From an uncultured Pelagibacteraceae bacterium (GTDB lineage: Bacteria > Pseudomonadota > Alphaproteobacteria > Pelagibacterales > Pelagibacteraceae): a stretch of 64,000 nucleotides of DNA. The stretch lies in the NCBI GenBank assembly GCA_902593285.1, contig CACJHW010000001.1, positions 242,975 to 306,974 on the forward strand. Reading direction: 5' to 3'. The notes beneath the pieces are model-generated. The model was given only the letters and a program-made list of their open reading frames with translations. It searched no databases and was not told the DNA's origin. Both the position numbers and the translations under genes were made by a program. Position 1 is the stretch's first letter, and the number at the start of each line of letters is the position of its first letter. Positions 34,853-45,654 of this stretch are shown here, piece by piece.

Positions 34853-35884
34853 ATGTCTGAGACTGTAATCAAATGCGAGTCAGTTTATAAAATTTTTGGA
34901 GAAAATGCCAAAAAGATGCTTGAAGAGTCTAATGGCAATGTAGATGCAAAAACCTTTCAGGAAAGAGGATGTATTGTTGGAGTAAATAATGCTTCTTTTG
35001 AAGTTGCAAAAGGAGAAATGTTAGTAGTAATGGGTTTATCTGGTTCAGGTAAATCAACACTTCTTAGATGTATTTCAAGATTAACTGATGCTACCGGTGG
35101 AAAAATTTTTATTGAAGGTCAAGATTTATTAGAATTAAATAATAAAGAGCTTATTGAGCTTAGAAGAAATAAAATGGGAATGGTTTTTCAAAGCTTTGCT
35201 TTGTTACCTCATAAAACAGTTGTTGAAAATATTGCTTTTCCGCTTCAGATAAAAGGCACTAATACTGAAGAGAGTATAAGTAGAGCAATGGAAATGGTAA
35301 AACTAGTTGGACTAGATGGAAGAGAGAATTATTTTCCAAGAGAACTTTCAGGCGGACAACAACAAAGAGTAGGAATTGCAAGGTCATTAGCAGTAGAGCC
35401 CGATATATGGTTTTTAGATGAACCTTTTTCTGCATTAGATCCATTGATTAGAAAAGAAATGCAAGATGAGTTTTTAAGACTTCAGGAAAAATTACAGAAA
35501 ACCATCATGTTCATCACTCATGATTTTGATGAGGCATTAAAGTTAGCTGATCGAATAGCAATTATGAAAGATGGTATAATTGAACAACTAGATACACCGG
35601 CCAATATCGTGCTAAATCCAGCAACTGAATATGTAAGAAAGTTTACTGAAGAAGTACCGAGAGAGAAGGTTTTGATTATTGAGGATGTAATGGATGCTTC
35701 AAGTAAAGATAATTTAGGAGATTTAAAAGTATCAAAAGATGAAATTATAGAAAATGTTGCAGAAAAAATACTTACTCAAGAAAAATTAGTAGGAGTAGTT
35801 GACTCAAATAATAATATTGTAGGATCAATTAAACCTTCAAAAATAATAGATACAGTTTTTGGAGGAAGAAAAAACGGTAGTTAA
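34853..35884 (+). CDS. tmoW: TMAO / betaine-type ABC transporter ATPase
   Basis: A 343-residue ProV/OpuAA-type ATPase. Walker A is GLSGSGKST (near 62-70), the Q-loop is MVFQSFALLPH, the signature is LSGGQQQRVGIARSLA, Walker B is IWFLDEPFSALDP, and the His-switch is THDFDEA. An N-terminal extension (about 1-40, ENAKKMLEES) typical of glycine-betaine-type ATPases precedes it. The C-terminal about 70 residues resemble a reduced CBS-type regulatory tail. It drives import with the double permease whose gene begins 3 bases later. Confidence 0.93.
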   Translation: MSETVIKCESVYKIFGENAKKMLEESNGNVDAKTFQERGCIVGVNNASFEVAKGEMLVVMGLSGSGKSTLLRCISRLTDATGGKIFIEGQDLLELNNKELIELRRNKMGMVFQSFALLPHKTVVENIAFPLQIKGTNTEESISRAMEMVKLVGLDGRENYFPRELSGGQQQRVGIARSLAVEPDIWFLDEPFSALDPLIRKEMQDEFLRLQEKLQKTIMFITHDFDEALKLADRIAIMKDGIIEQLDTPANIVLNPATEYVRKFTEEVPREKVLIIEDVMDASSKDNLGDLKVSKDEIIENVAEKILTQEKLVGVVDSNNNIVGSIKPSKIIDTVFGGRKNGS

Positions 35885-35887
35885 AAT

Positions 35888-38041
35888 ATGGAGTATTTAA
35901 AAAAATATCCAAAATTATTTCAATGGTTATTTTTATTAATTGTATTTTTTGCTTTATGTTTTGCAATTGATGTTCCTGAAACTTATAAATTTATAAGAGG
36001 CCAGGCTGAATTTGTTAAGGATCCAAACCAAAGTGTTTACTTTTTTCTAGGTAAAGAGGTTAGGTATTATGCCTTTGATGTATTTTGGAGATTGCCTCCA
36101 CTTCTAGGATGGCTGCCTATTTGGATAAACGACTCTTTATTTTTCTTAATGAATGAATGGATGCCAATGGAGTTTTGGAACGAAGATACTCAAGAATTTA
36201 AAACTCGACCATTATTATTAGAGATAAGTAGAAATTTAACTTCATTTATGACTTTTTTAATTGAATTAATTAGGGAAATTTTACTTGGAGGTTTAGAAAC
36301 TATTGTTGCATTTACAAGTTGGGATTTTATTGATGCTTATCCATGGTTAGAGTTGCCAGGTTTACCTTGGACCATTGTTGCAGCTGGAGCAGCTCTACTA
36401 TCTTATAAATTAAGTGGAAAAGGATTGGCTTTGTTTGCAGGTTTAACAATGATCTATATTTCTATATTTGGTCAATGGAAACCATCAATGCAAACGCTTT
36501 CTTTTATACTTGTTGCAGCTCCACTTTCATTTATTTTTGGTTTAGGCCTAGGTATTGCAGCTTACAAAAGTAAACGTGTTGAAAAAGCATTGTACCCAAT
36601 TCTTCTAGTAATGCAGACTATGCCACAATACGCTGTATTAGTTCCTGCACTTGTTCTATTTGGAGTTGGTGATCATGCTGCTGTAATCATTACAATGGTT
36701 GTTGCAGTTCCGCCAATGATATTACTTACAATTTTAGGCTTAAGAGCCATACCACCGGAAGTTATTGAGGCTGGAAGAATGAGTGGTTGCACTAATTGGC
36801 AACTAATGTTTAAGGTATTAATTCCTACAGCAAGAAGAGATATTTTAATTGGAGTTAACCAAGTTATTATGGTTTGTTTTTCAATGGCAGTTATATCTGC
36901 GTTCATTGGTGCGAAAGGATTAGGATTTAATTTGTTGTTAGCACTTAATCAACTCAATATAGGGCTGGCACTTGAGGCTGGTTTATGTATTAGTTTAATT
37001 GCAATTTTACTTGATAAAATGTCTTTGGCATGGGCAAATAAACAAACAGATTATTTTGGTAATCTGACATTTTTCCAAAGAAATAAAAACGTAATATTTT
37101 TTGCAGCTTCATTCGTAATTGGAATAATTCTTGCATATGTTGGGACTTTTATTTTCAAAGGTAGTTTTAATTACTTGTTTGAAATTCCTCATAATAAAGG
37201 AATATCAACAGCAGATTTTTGGAATAAAGGAGTTGATTGGATTTTTGATACTTTCTTCGTGTATATTAAAGCATTCAATACATGGTTAATTCAAGATGTT
37301 CTTCAGCCGATGAGAGCTTTATATTTAAGAATGCCTGCAGTTGCCACATTGGTACTAGCAGTTGGTGCAGGATATTTAATTGGAGGAGTTCGTTCAGCAT
37401 TAGTTGTTGCTGCTTTAACTTTATTTATAGCATTAAGCCCATGGTGGGATAGAGCGCTAGTTACATTATATATGGCAACTTTTGGAGTAGTTATTTCTTG
37501 TTTGATAGGATTTACAGTAGGAACATTATGTTTCCAAAATAAAAAATCAGCTGCATTCATGCTAGGTGTTTGTGATATATTTCAAACATTCCCATCATTT
37601 GTATATTTAATTCCTGTAATGATGCTTTTTGGAATTACAGATACTTCTGTATTAATTGCAGTAATTGTTTATGCCACAATTCCTGCAACAAGATACACAA
37701 TTGAGGGCCTAAGAAGTGTCCCTGTCGGCTTACATGAGGCTGCAACAATGTCTGGTGTAAATAAATTTCAAAGATTAACAAAAATTGAGTTTCCATTAGC
37801 ATTTCCACACATGATGCTTGGTCTAAATCAAACAATTGTTTTTGCTTTATTCATGGTGATAATAGGAGCCTTCATTGGAACAGAAGATCTAGGTCAGTAT
37901 ATCTTAAAAGCACTTTCAGATAAAAATGGAGCAGGAATAGGATTAACTTTAGGTATTTGTGTTGCATTTATAGGTTTAATTTTTGATAACTTAATAAGAA
38001 CTTGGGTTGGAAAAAGAAAAAAACATCTTGGCATAGATTAG
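35888..38041 (+). CDS. tmoV: TMAO / betaine-type ABC transporter permease, duplicated
   Basis: A 717-residue membrane protein containing two ProW-type permease domains (about 195-385 and 495-710). Each has its own coupling loop: PPEVIEAGRMSGCTNWQLMFKVLIPTA and PVGLHEAATMSGVNKFQRLTKIEFPLA. The first about 190 residues are an extra membrane/loop region. Fusion of two permeases in one chain is the arrangement described for TmoV, whereas ProW acts as a homodimer. Together with tmoX and tmoW this gives a complete importer. glpK follows 4 bases after its stop. Confidence 0.93.
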   Translation: MEYLKKYPKLFQWLFLLIVFFALCFAIDVPETYKFIRGQAEFVKDPNQSVYFFLGKEVRYYAFDVFWRLPPLLGWLPIWINDSLFFLMNEWMPMEFWNEDTQEFKTRPLLLEISRNLTSFMTFLIELIREILLGGLETIVAFTSWDFIDAYPWLELPGLPWTIVAAGAALLSYKLSGKGLALFAGLTMIYISIFGQWKPSMQTLSFILVAAPLSFIFGLGLGIAAYKSKRVEKALYPILLVMQTMPQYAVLVPALVLFGVGDHAAVIITMVVAVPPMILLTILGLRAIPPEVIEAGRMSGCTNWQLMFKVLIPTARRDILIGVNQVIMVCFSMAVISAFIGAKGLGFNLLLALNQLNIGLALEAGLCISLIAILLDKMSLAWANKQTDYFGNLTFFQRNKNVIFFAASFVIGIILAYVGTFIFKGSFNYLFEIPHNKGISTADFWNKGVDWIFDTFFVYIKAFNTWLIQDVLQPMRALYLRMPAVATLVLAVGAGYLIGGVRSALVVAALTLFIALSPWWDRALVTLYMATFGVVISCLIGFTVGTLCFQNKKSAAFMLGVCDIFQTFPSFVYLIPVMMLFGITDTSVLIAVIVYATIPATRYTIEGLRSVPVGLHEAATMSGVNKFQRLTKIEFPLAFPHMMLGLNQTIVFALFMVIIGAFIGTEDLGQYILKALSDKNGAGIGLTLGICVAFIGLIFDNLIRTWVGKRKKHLGID

Positions 38042-38045
38042 TATT

Positions 38046-39524
38046 TTGAAAAAATTTATTATCTCGATTGACCAGGGGACAACCTCTTCAAGGGTAGTGC
38101 TATTTGATACTAAAGGCAATATTCAATTTATATCTCAATATGAATTTAAACAATTCTTTCCAAGAAATGGTTGGGTAGAGCACAATCCAAATGAAATTTG
38201 GTCGACAACATTTAAAGCGTTAAAACAAGTAATAAAAAAAGCTAAAAGTTTAAAGGGTCATATACTTACAATTGGAATTACAAATCAAAGAGAAACTACA
38301 ATTTTGTGGAATAAAAAAACTGGAAAACCTGTTTATAATGCTATTGTTTGGCAAGATAGAAGAACCCAGGAATATTGTAAATCTCTAAAGAATAAAAATT
38401 ATGAAAATATATTTAGAAAAAAAACAGGATTATTTATAGATCCTTATTTTTCTGCCACTAAAATAAAATGGATTTTAGATAATGTAATGGTTTCAAAAAA
38501 GTTACTAAAAACTAATAATTTATTATTTGGTACAGTAGATACCTTCTTAATCTGGAAATTAACTAAAGGTAAACAGCATTTAACCGAAGCTACCAACGCA
38601 AGTAGAACTATGTTGTTTAATATCAATAACAATAAATGGGATAATGAAATTTTACAGAAATTAAAAATTCCAAGGAGCATCTTGCCAGAGGTAAAAAATT
38701 CTGCAGATAATTTTGGAAAAACAGACAAGAGAGTTATAGGAAAAGAAATACCTATTTCAGCTGTTCTAGGAGATCAACAAGCAGCTGCTGTAGGTCAAGC
38801 TTGTTTTGAAAAAGGATCTATTAAAAGCACCTATGGTACAGGCGCTTTTATAATAATGAATACTGGATCAAAAAAAATTAATTCAAAAAATAAGTTATTA
38901 ACCACAATTTGTTATCGATTGAACAATAAGACTACGTATGCTCTTGAAGGATCTATTTTCATAGCAGGAGCAGGGGTACAATGGTTGAGAGATAAAATTA
39001 AACTAATAAACAATGCTTACGAAACTGAAAAAATAGCTAAATCAACAAAAACTAACAATGAAGTTTATGTTGTCCCAGCTTTTAGTGGAATAGGTGCACC
39101 TTATTGGAGACCTGATGCAAGAGGTTTAATAACAGGACTTACAAGAGATAGTGATTGGAAAACTTTAGTAAGAGCAACCGTTGAGTCAGTTGCTTATCAA
39201 AGTAATGACTTATTTTATTCAATGAAAAAAGATGGTTTAAATCCCAGAATAGTTAAAATTGATGGTGGTATGGTAGCTAATAATTGGTTCTCACAATTTT
39301 TGGCAAATATAATTAATTTAAAAGTAATTCGACCTAAAATTTTAGAAACAACTGCTCTCGGAGCCGCGCTGTTAGCAGGTTACCAAATAGGAGAATTTAA
39401 ATCATTAAATCATATTAAAAAAACATGGAGAAAAGATAAGGAATTTATACCAAAAATTGATAAAAAATTGAGAAATCACTTATTGCAAGGTTGGCAGCAA
39501 GCAATTAAAAAAACTTTAGCATAA
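38046..39524 (+). CDS. glpK: Glycerol kinase
   Basis: FGGY-family kinase of 492 residues: SIDQGTTSSRVVLFD at the N-terminus, GWVEHNPNEIW, NQRETTILW, WQDRRT and GDQQAAAVGQ. It phosphorylates glycerol to sn-glycerol-3-phosphate in the cytoplasm. The start codon is TTG at 38046; no better ATG lies upstream within the 4-base gap after tmoV. There is no glycerol facilitator or GlpD beside it; the partner is a divergent GpsA gene 5 bases downstream. Co-orientation with the TMAO importer suggests read-through expression. Confidence 0.95.
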   Translation: MKKFIISIDQGTTSSRVVLFDTKGNIQFISQYEFKQFFPRNGWVEHNPNEIWSTTFKALKQVIKKAKSLKGHILTIGITNQRETTILWNKKTGKPVYNAIVWQDRRTQEYCKSLKNKNYENIFRKKTGLFIDPYFSATKIKWILDNVMVSKKLLKTNNLLFGTVDTFLIWKLTKGKQHLTEATNASRTMLFNINNNKWDNEILQKLKIPRSILPEVKNSADNFGKTDKRVIGKEIPISAVLGDQQAAAVGQACFEKGSIKSTYGTGAFIIMNTGSKKINSKNKLLTTICYRLNNKTTYALEGSIFIAGAGVQWLRDKIKLINNAYETEKIAKSTKTNNEVYVVPAFSGIGAPYWRPDARGLITGLTRDSDWKTLVRATVESVAYQSNDLFYSMKKDGLNPRIVKIDGGMVANNWFSQFLANIINLKVIRPKILETTALGAALLAGYQIGEFKSLNHIKKTWRKDKEFIPKIDKKLRNHLLQGWQQAIKKTLA

Positions 39525-39529
39525 TATTT

Positions 39530-40492
39530 ATGAAAAAAGTTTTAATAATTGGAGCAGGAACAATGGGTGCAGCTTTTTCTGTTCCTTTAATTGACAATAA
39601 TCAAAAAGTAACTTTGACTGAACCATATAACCTAAATTTACTTAAAAAATTAAAAAATAAAAAAAAATTTCATCCAGCTCTAAAAATTAACTTATCACAT
39701 AAACTTAATCTAAAGAAATTTAATCCTGAGCTTCTAAATGAAAAATGGGACTTAATAGTCGTTGCTGTAAGCTCAGTGGGTATAGACATGATAAAAAATT
39801 ATCTTAAAAATCTTAAACAAAAAACCTTAATACTTGTTTTAACAAAAGGTTTGAAATTTCAAAAAAAAAGTAAAAAATTAATTAGTATGTCTGAGCAATT
39901 AAATTTAAATAAAAAAAATTTAAACATTTCAATATTAAAAGGACCTTGTTTAGCAAAAGAATTAGCGAGGAAGGTAAAAAGTTATACTGTAATAGCAAAT
40001 AAAAATATAAGTATTGCTAAAAAAATTGGAAAAATGATTTCAACCCATTATTACAAAACAGAATATTCATCAGATGTAAAAGGTGTTGAGTTTTCCTCAG
40101 CTATTAAGAATATTTATTCAATGATAATTGGATCGGGTCAAGGAAATAACACTTCCTCTGCTTTATTCAGAAAATCTATAGATGAAATGAAATATTTAAT
40201 TAAATTTTTTAGAGGAAGAGAAGAAACAGTTTATGGTTTAGCTGGTATTGGAGATCTTTATGTGAGTGCCGTAGGTGGTAGAAATAGCAAAATGGGAGAA
40301 TACTTAGGTCAAGGATTTTCTTTTAAAAATGCTAAAAAGAAATTTATGAGAAATGACACTATTGAGGGAGCTGATTTAGCCAATGAAATTGCACCCTATG
40401 TTTTAAAAAAAATTAATAAGAAAAAAATCCCATTAATGATTGCATTATTAAATGCAATTACTAAAAATAAAAAATTAAAAATAAATTATTAA
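39530..40492 (+). CDS. gpsA: NAD(P)-dependent glycerol-3-phosphate dehydrogenase (divergent)
   Basis: A 320-residue GpsA-fold enzyme. The N-terminal Rossmann motif is GAGTMGAAFSVPL instead of the usual GxGxWGTA. LKGPCLAKELA and the conserved catalytic lysine regions (LTKGLK, EFSSAIKNIYS) are present, as is GLAGIGDLYVSAVGGRNSKMGEYLG. It interconverts glycerol-3-phosphate and dihydroxyacetone phosphate. Next to glpK it would serve glycerol breakdown or phospholipid supply; direction is not clear. Very lysine-rich, like the rest of this genome. It converges on tmm with 4 bases between stops. Confidence 0.85.
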   Translation: MKKVLIIGAGTMGAAFSVPLIDNNQKVTLTEPYNLNLLKKLKNKKKFHPALKINLSHKLNLKKFNPELLNEKWDLIVVAVSSVGIDMIKNYLKNLKQKTLILVLTKGLKFQKKSKKLISMSEQLNLNKKNLNISILKGPCLAKELARKVKSYTVIANKNISIAKKIGKMISTHYYKTEYSSDVKGVEFSSAIKNIYSMIIGSGQGNNTSSALFRKSIDEMKYLIKFFRGREETVYGLAGIGDLYVSAVGGRNSKMGEYLGQGFSFKNAKKKFMRNDTIEGADLANEIAPYVLKKINKKKIPLMIALLNAITKNKKLKINY

Positions 40493-40496
40493 TTTT

Positions 40497-41828
40497 TTAT
40501 TTATTTAAAAAAGTTTCCATAGAGTCATCCATCGCTTTTTCCCAAGGTGTATGATGAATTGGTGCAACCGATCCAGTCACAGGAGATGAAAATGATTTAT
40601 TTCTATAAGTTAGAATATCCTCTACTTTATGATGTTCCCATTCTTTAAAATGTTTTCTAATTAATTCAAAATCAATTTTAGGATAATCAGACAGTTCATG
40701 AAGCTCTTTGGTATATTCTGTTTGAAAATCAATCATTTGATCAGGATTTTCTAATTTTTCTTCCATTGAAACCCACTTATTAATGTCTTTATCCATTTCG
40801 TCACTACTAGGCATTTTGATTTTCCCCATTATCACATCTCTTGCATACCATCCCTGACAGTCAAACATGTTAAATGTATGAAACTGGTCCTGCATACCTA
40901 AGTATAAAAGTTTATGATTATCTTGCCACACAACTCCTTTGTAAAGTTTCGGTGGATATAATCTGTTATGTGTTTTTAATTTTAAACTTTCATCTAAAAA
41001 TGGGAAATGATGAAGATATCCAGTACACAAGATCACTACATCGGCATTTTGTTCTGTTCCGTCTTTAAATATAGCTTTTTTTCCATCTAACCTATCTAAG
41101 TAATGAACTTCTTTCATGCCTTTTGGCCATTTAAAGCCCATTGGGTTATGCCTGTAACCAATTGTTACACTTTTAGCACCATATTTATTACATTGTAGGG
41201 CTACATCTTCAGCTGAATAGCTACTTCCCAAAACAATCACATCTTTTCCTCTGAACTCTTCTGCATCTCTAAAATCATGTGAGTGCATTATTCTTCCTGG
41301 GAAAGAATTCATGCCATCGTATTCAGGAATAAAAGGTACAGAAAAATGACCTGTAGAGACTACCACATAATCAAACGTATCATTTAAAATTTTATTATTA
41401 ACTTTATCTTGGTAGCTAATTTCAAACTTATCATTTTTGTAAACAGTATTTGTAACTCTAGTATTAAATTTAATCTTACTTTTTATATTTCCTTTGCTCA
41501 CTCTTCCTAAAATATAATCTTGCAGCACTTCTCTTGGAGGGAAAGAGGGAATTGGCTTTCCAAAATGTTCATCAAAAGAATAATCAGCAAATTCTAAACA
41601 CTCTTTCGGTCCATTAGACCATAAGTATCTGTACATACTGTTAGGCACAGGATCTCCGTATTGATCTGAACCAGTTCTCCAGTTGTAGTTCCATAAACCA
41701 CCCCAACTTTCTTGTTTTTCAAAGCAAACTATTTCAGGAATTTTTTCTCCTTTTTTTTCTAAATGCTCAAATGCTCTTAAAATTGAAAGTCCACATGGAC
41801 CAGCGCCTATGATTGCTACTTTTGACAT
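40497..41828 (-). CDS. tmm: Trimethylamine monooxygenase
   Basis: Flavin-containing monooxygenase that oxidises trimethylamine to TMAO with NADPH and O2. The FAD motif GAGPCG is at residues 8-13. The class-B FMO signature FPGRIMHSHDF (176-186) fits FxGxxxHxxxF. The NADPH motif GSSYSAED is at 201-208, and the CTGYLHHFPFL region closes the fold. I use ATG 41828 (443 residues, AGGAAA ribosome site); an upstream in-frame TTG at 41876 would add 16 unlikely residues. Length and context (tdm, tmoXWV, fhs nearby) support tmm over other FMOs. It is divergent from the Fe-alcohol dehydrogenase. Confidence 0.95.
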   Translation of the reverse strand: MSKVAIIGAGPCGLSILRAFEHLEKKGEKIPEIVCFEKQESWGGLWNYNWRTGSDQYGDPVPNSMYRYLWSNGPKECLEFADYSFDEHFGKPIPSFPPREVLQDYILGRVSKGNIKSKIKFNTRVTNTVYKNDKFEISYQDKVNNKILNDTFDYVVVSTGHFSVPFIPEYDGMNSFPGRIMHSHDFRDAEEFRGKDVIVLGSSYSAEDVALQCNKYGAKSVTIGYRHNPMGFKWPKGMKEVHYLDRLDGKKAIFKDGTEQNADVVILCTGYLHHFPFLDESLKLKTHNRLYPPKLYKGVVWQDNHKLLYLGMQDQFHTFNMFDCQGWYARDVIMGKIKMPSSDEMDKDINKWVSMEEKLENPDQMIDFQTEYTKELHELSDYPKIDFELIRKHFKEWEHHKVEDILTYRNKSFSSPVTGSVAPIHHTPWEKAMDDSMETFLNK

Positions 41829-41905
41829 AGAATTTTTCCTATCATTAATAAATTTATAAATATATCTTACTAACAATTTTTAAAAAAATAAAATTATATT
41901 TTGTT

Positions 41906-43063
41906 ATGGGTATCAATTGGAATTATCCAACCACTATGTGGATAGGAGAAAATAGAATTGAAGATTTATCCTTGGCCTGTAAAGAGTTAAACATTTCAAA
42001 TCCATTATTTGTAACAGACAAGGATTTAATTAACTTAGATTTAATAAAAAATATAATATTAGGATTAAAAAAAAGTTTTCAAAATTTAGCTACTTTTTCT
42101 AACTTTACGGGAAATCCAATTGGAGAAAATGTGGAGGAAGGCGTTAAAGTTTATAATACCTCGAATTGTGATGGTGTAATAGCTTTAGGAGGCGGAAGTG
42201 GTTTAGATGTTGGAAAAGCTATAGCATTTATGTCTAATCAATCTCGACCGTTATGGGATTTTGAAGATATTAGTGATTACTGGACAAGAGCTGATAGTTC
42301 TAAAATTTCAAAAATCATTGCAGTTCCAACCACTGCAGGAACAGGATCCGAAACTGGTAGAGCATCTGCAATAATAAATAAAGAAACAGGTGCAAAAAAA
42401 ATTATTTTTCACCCAAAAATGTTACCTTCGATTGTGATTTTAGATCCTTTACTTACATTAGATTTATCTCCAAGATTAACAGCAGCGACCGGAATGGACG
42501 CACTTGCACATAATTTAGAAGCGTTTTGTGCACCAGGATATCATCCAATGGCTGATGGTATGGCAATAGAAGGAATGAAACTAATTAAAAATTCATTAAT
42601 TAAAGCATTCACAAATGGAAAAGATGTTAAGGCTAGAATGGATTTACTTTCTGCTGCTTCAATGGGCTCGACTGCATTTCAGAAGGGACTGGGGGCAATT
42701 CACTCATTGAGCCACCCTGTAAATGGTAAATTCAATGTTCACCATGGCTTATCAAACGCAATATTTATGCCTTATGTTTTGACATTTAATAAACACTCAA
42801 TTGAAAATAAAATAATATCGATTTGTGATTATCTTAATTTAAATAAAAATTTTGATAGTTTTTTAAATTGGATTTTGGAATTAAGACAAAATTTAAATAT
42901 TCCACACAAATTGTCGGATGTAATGGATTGTAATAATATTAATCTAGATGAACTTTCATTAATGGCATTTGAAGACCCATCAACAGGAGGAAATCCTAAA
43001 AAATTAAGTCAAAATGATCTAAAAGAAATGTATATAAAAAGTATTTCTGGAGAATTATTTTAA
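41906..43063 (+). CDS. Iron-containing alcohol dehydrogenase
   Basis: Group III (Fe-type) alcohol dehydrogenase, 385 residues. NAD-binding GGGSGLDVGKA (95-105) and PTTAGTGSE are present. Metal ligands are Asp198, His202, His266 and His280 with family-standard spacing. It could oxidise a short alcohol; in SAR11 an Fe-ADH has been proposed to oxidise methanol. The location amid C1 genes fits that idea, but Fe-ADHs have wide substrate ranges. The stop overlaps the start of the next gene (TAATG). Confidence 0.93.
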   Translation: MGINWNYPTTMWIGENRIEDLSLACKELNISNPLFVTDKDLINLDLIKNIILGLKKSFQNLATFSNFTGNPIGENVEEGVKVYNTSNCDGVIALGGGSGLDVGKAIAFMSNQSRPLWDFEDISDYWTRADSSKISKIIAVPTTAGTGSETGRASAIINKETGAKKIIFHPKMLPSIVILDPLLTLDLSPRLTAATGMDALAHNLEAFCAPGYHPMADGMAIEGMKLIKNSLIKAFTNGKDVKARMDLLSAASMGSTAFQKGLGAIHSLSHPVNGKFNVHHGLSNAIFMPYVLTFNKHSIENKIISICDYLNLNKNFDSFLNWILELRQNLNIPHKLSDVMDCNNINLDELSLMAFEDPSTGGNPKKLSQNDLKEMYIKSISGELF

Positions 43064-43851
43064 TGAAAAAAATATTGATAGTAGAAGGAAACTTACGAGA
43101 AGAAAATCAAAGTTTTTCTGAGGCGGGAATTCAAACACATACAGAAAGCCTTAAAGATAGTTTAGCTTATTTCACAGATAAATTAAAAACTCACGTGGTT
43201 AATCCTTCCTCAGATGAAAATATTGACAAAAATATTGATTCACTTGAAAGCTATGATGGCCTTATTTGGGGCGGAAGTAGTTTAAATATTTATAACAATA
43301 CTCCAGAAATAAAAAGACAAATTGAATTTATGAAAGAGTGTCAGAAAAAAATTAAAAAAATTTTAGCAATATGTTGGGGCATGCAAGTAGCTGTAACAGC
43401 AGCAGGAGGGGAAGTTAAAAAAGCTACAAAAGGATCTCATAGAGGCATTGCCTCAAATATAGAGATTAATGAAAATGGTTTAAATCATCCACTTTATAAA
43501 AATAAAGATCAAAAATTTAACACACCAGCATTTAATTTTGACGAAGTCGTAACAATGCCAGAAGATTCAATTTTATTAGCCTCAAATTCAATAAATAACG
43601 TTCAAGGGATAAATTTTAAAGTTGGTAACTGTAATATATGGGGACTTCAATACCATCCTGAGATTACTTATAATAAAATGATCAATTTGATTATTTTCAG
43701 AAAAAAGAGACTTTTAGAAAAAGGTGCTTTTAAAGATGAGAATGAAATTAATGATCATATTAAACATATAGAAACTGAGAATAATAAATTAGATAAAGTT
43801 TCTAGAATGAGAGAATTAGAGAACTGGTTAGACTATCTAAATTTAGAATAA
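43063..43851 (+). CDS. Class I glutamine amidotransferase-like protein
   Basis: A 262-residue GATase1 (triad) domain, stand-alone. Nucleophile Cys104 in AICWGMQVA; His198 and Glu200 in LQYHPEITY. GWGxQ resembles GMP-synthase-like or gamma-glutamyl-hydrolase-like amidotransferases. It may hydrolyse a gamma-glutamyl amide; in this island that invites a link to gamma-glutamylmethylamide, but that is speculation. It is translationally coupled to the Fe-ADH gene and overlaps the convergent fhs by 9 bases. Confidence 0.85.
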   Translation: MKKILIVEGNLREENQSFSEAGIQTHTESLKDSLAYFTDKLKTHVVNPSSDENIDKNIDSLESYDGLIWGGSSLNIYNNTPEIKRQIEFMKECQKKIKKILAICWGMQVAVTAAGGEVKKATKGSHRGIASNIEINENGLNHPLYKNKDQKFNTPAFNFDEVVTMPEDSILLASNSINNVQGINFKVGNCNIWGLQYHPEITYNKMINLIIFRKKRLLEKGAFKDENEINDHIKHIETENNKLDKVSRMRELENWLDYLNLE

Positions 43852-45525
43852 ACCTTCTATTTCACCCTTATCATTTAATTTTATTGAGTTGGCCGCAGGA
43901 ACTCTTGGAAGCCCTGGCATTGTCATAATTTCTCCACACACAACAACTATAAATTCAGCACCTGAAGAAAGTCTTACCTCTCTTACAGGCAAAACATGAC
44001 CTGTGGGTGCACCTTTTAAATTTGGATCTGTTGAAAAACTATATTGAGTTTTTGCAATACAAACAGGTAGCTTACCGTAACCTTTTTCTTCAAAATCTTT
44101 TAACTGTTGTCTAACTTTTGTATCTGCCACTACTTCAGAGGCGCTATATATTTCTTGTGCAATTTTTTCTATTTTTTTGAATAGTGGGAGATCATCTTCA
44201 TATAAAAATTTAAATGTATCTTTTTTGTCCTCACAAATTTCTGTAACATTTTTAGCTAATTCAATAGTTCCTTCGCTTCCATTTGACCAATGAGTACATT
44301 TAGAAGCTTTTACTCCTTGAGTTTCACAAAAATTTAACAATGTTTTCATTTCATCTTCTGTATCAGTAATAAAATGATTAACTGCAACAGTAACAGGTAA
44401 CCCAAATTTTCTAATATTATTTATATGTCTACGTAAATTTACCATTCCATCTTTAAGTGCTGATACATTTTCTTTTTTTAAATCTTCTTTAGCAACTCCT
44501 CCATGCATTTTTAGTGCTCTGATTGTTGCTACAATAACAACGCAATCTGGTTTGAGATCAGATTTCCTACATTTAATATCAAGAAATTTTTCTGCTCCTA
44601 AATCAGCTCCGAATCCCGCCTCTGTTACAACGTAGTCAGCTAATTTAAGTCCAGCCTTAGTTGCAATAACCGAATTACATCCGTGAGCAATATTCGCAAA
44701 AGGACCACCATGAATTATTGCAGGATTGTTTTCTAGAGTTTGAGTTACATTGGGTCTTATCGCTTCTTTTAGTAAAACGGTCATTGGACCTTGTGCATTT
44801 AAATCTTTTGCATAAATTGATTGCTTATCTCTTGTATAACCAATTGTAATATTACCAATTCTATTTTCTAAATCTTTAAGGTCTGTTGCTAAACAAAAAA
44901 TAGCCATTAGCTCAGACGCAACTGTAATATCAAAACTATCTTGTCTAGGGTAACCATTAGCCACTCCTCCCAGATCAACAATGATAGATCTTAAGGATCT
45001 ATCATTCATATCCATTACTCTTCTCCAAACAACTCTTCTAACATCAATATTAAGTTTGTTACCCCAATAAATATGATTATCAATTAATGCAGATAATAAA
45101 TTATGTGCAGATGTAATAGCATGAAAGTCACCTGTAAAATGAAGATTGATTTGTTCCATAGGTACTACTTGGGCATAACCACCGCCAGCAGCTCCACCCT
45201 TCATTCCAAATGATGGACCAAGACTTGGTTCTCTTAGACAAACAATAGATTTTTTTCCAATTTTATTTAAACCATCATTTAAACCAACAGAAGTTGTAGT
45301 TTTACCTTCACCAGCAGGAGTGGGAGTGATTGCTGTAACTAAAATTAATTTACCATTTTCTTTTTTAAGAGTTTTTAAATATTCCAGATTTATTTTGGCT
45401 ATGTGTCTTCCCATTGGACTAAAAGCAAAATTTTCATCAGGGACACCAACCTTAGAAAGAATATCTTTTATTGGTTGCATCTTAGCTTCTCGAGCTATTT
45501 GAATGTCTGATTTTACTTCGGCCAT
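43843..45525 (-). CDS. fhs: Formate-tetrahydrofolate ligase
   Basis: A 560-residue Fhs that makes 10-formyl-THF from formate, THF and ATP (or the reverse). P-loop-like [10 protein letters not shown] is near 68-77. Other family blocks are [34 protein letters not shown] and [13 protein letters not shown]. It connects C1 units from amine demethylation to formate oxidation or biosynthesis. It is transcribed away from the SoxBDAG/Mgd genes; the 129-base AT-rich gap probably holds both promoters and shows no obvious structure. Confidence 0.97.
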   Translation of the reverse strand: MAEVKSDIQIAREAKMQPIKDILSKVGVPDENFAFSPMGRHIAKINLEYLKTLKKENGKLILVTAITPTPAGEGKTTTSVGLNDGLNKIGKKSIVCLREPSLGPSFGMKGGAAGGGYAQVVPMEQINLHFTGDFHAITSAHNLLSALIDNHIYWGNKLNIDVRRVVWRRVMDMNDRSLRSIIVDLGGVANGYPRQDSFDITVASELMAIFCLATDLKDLENRIGNITIGYTRDKQSIYAKDLNAQGPMTVLLKEAIRPNVTQTLENNPAIIHGGPFANIAHGCNSVIATKAGLKLADYVVTEAGFGADLGAEKFLDIKCRKSDLKPDCVVIVATIRALKMHGGVAKEDLKKENVSALKDGMVNLRRHINNIRKFGLPVTVAVNHFITDTEDEMKTLLNFCETQGVKASKCTHWSNGSEGTIELAKNVTEICEDKKDTFKFLYEDDLPLFKKIEKIAQEIYSASEVVADTKVRQQLKDFEEKGYGKLPVCIAKTQYSFSTDPNLKGAPTGHVLPVREVRLSSGAEFIVVVCGEIMTMPGLPRVPAANSIKLNDKGEIEGLF

Positions 45526-45654
45526 AAATAATCAAATAAATTAAAAGTTTTTTATCTGTGACTTCTTATCCTTTTTTGCTATTTTTGGAAACTTCTAAAA
45601 AATATATATAAAAAAAATAAGCACTATTTAAATTGATTGTTATAAAATTATTAA

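Noticed and set aside
45526..45654. Gap between fhs and soxB examined for a riboswitch (glycine, SAM-V or THF type)
   Set aside because: No paired conserved core could be found by eye; the sequence is a plain AT-rich divergent promoter region.
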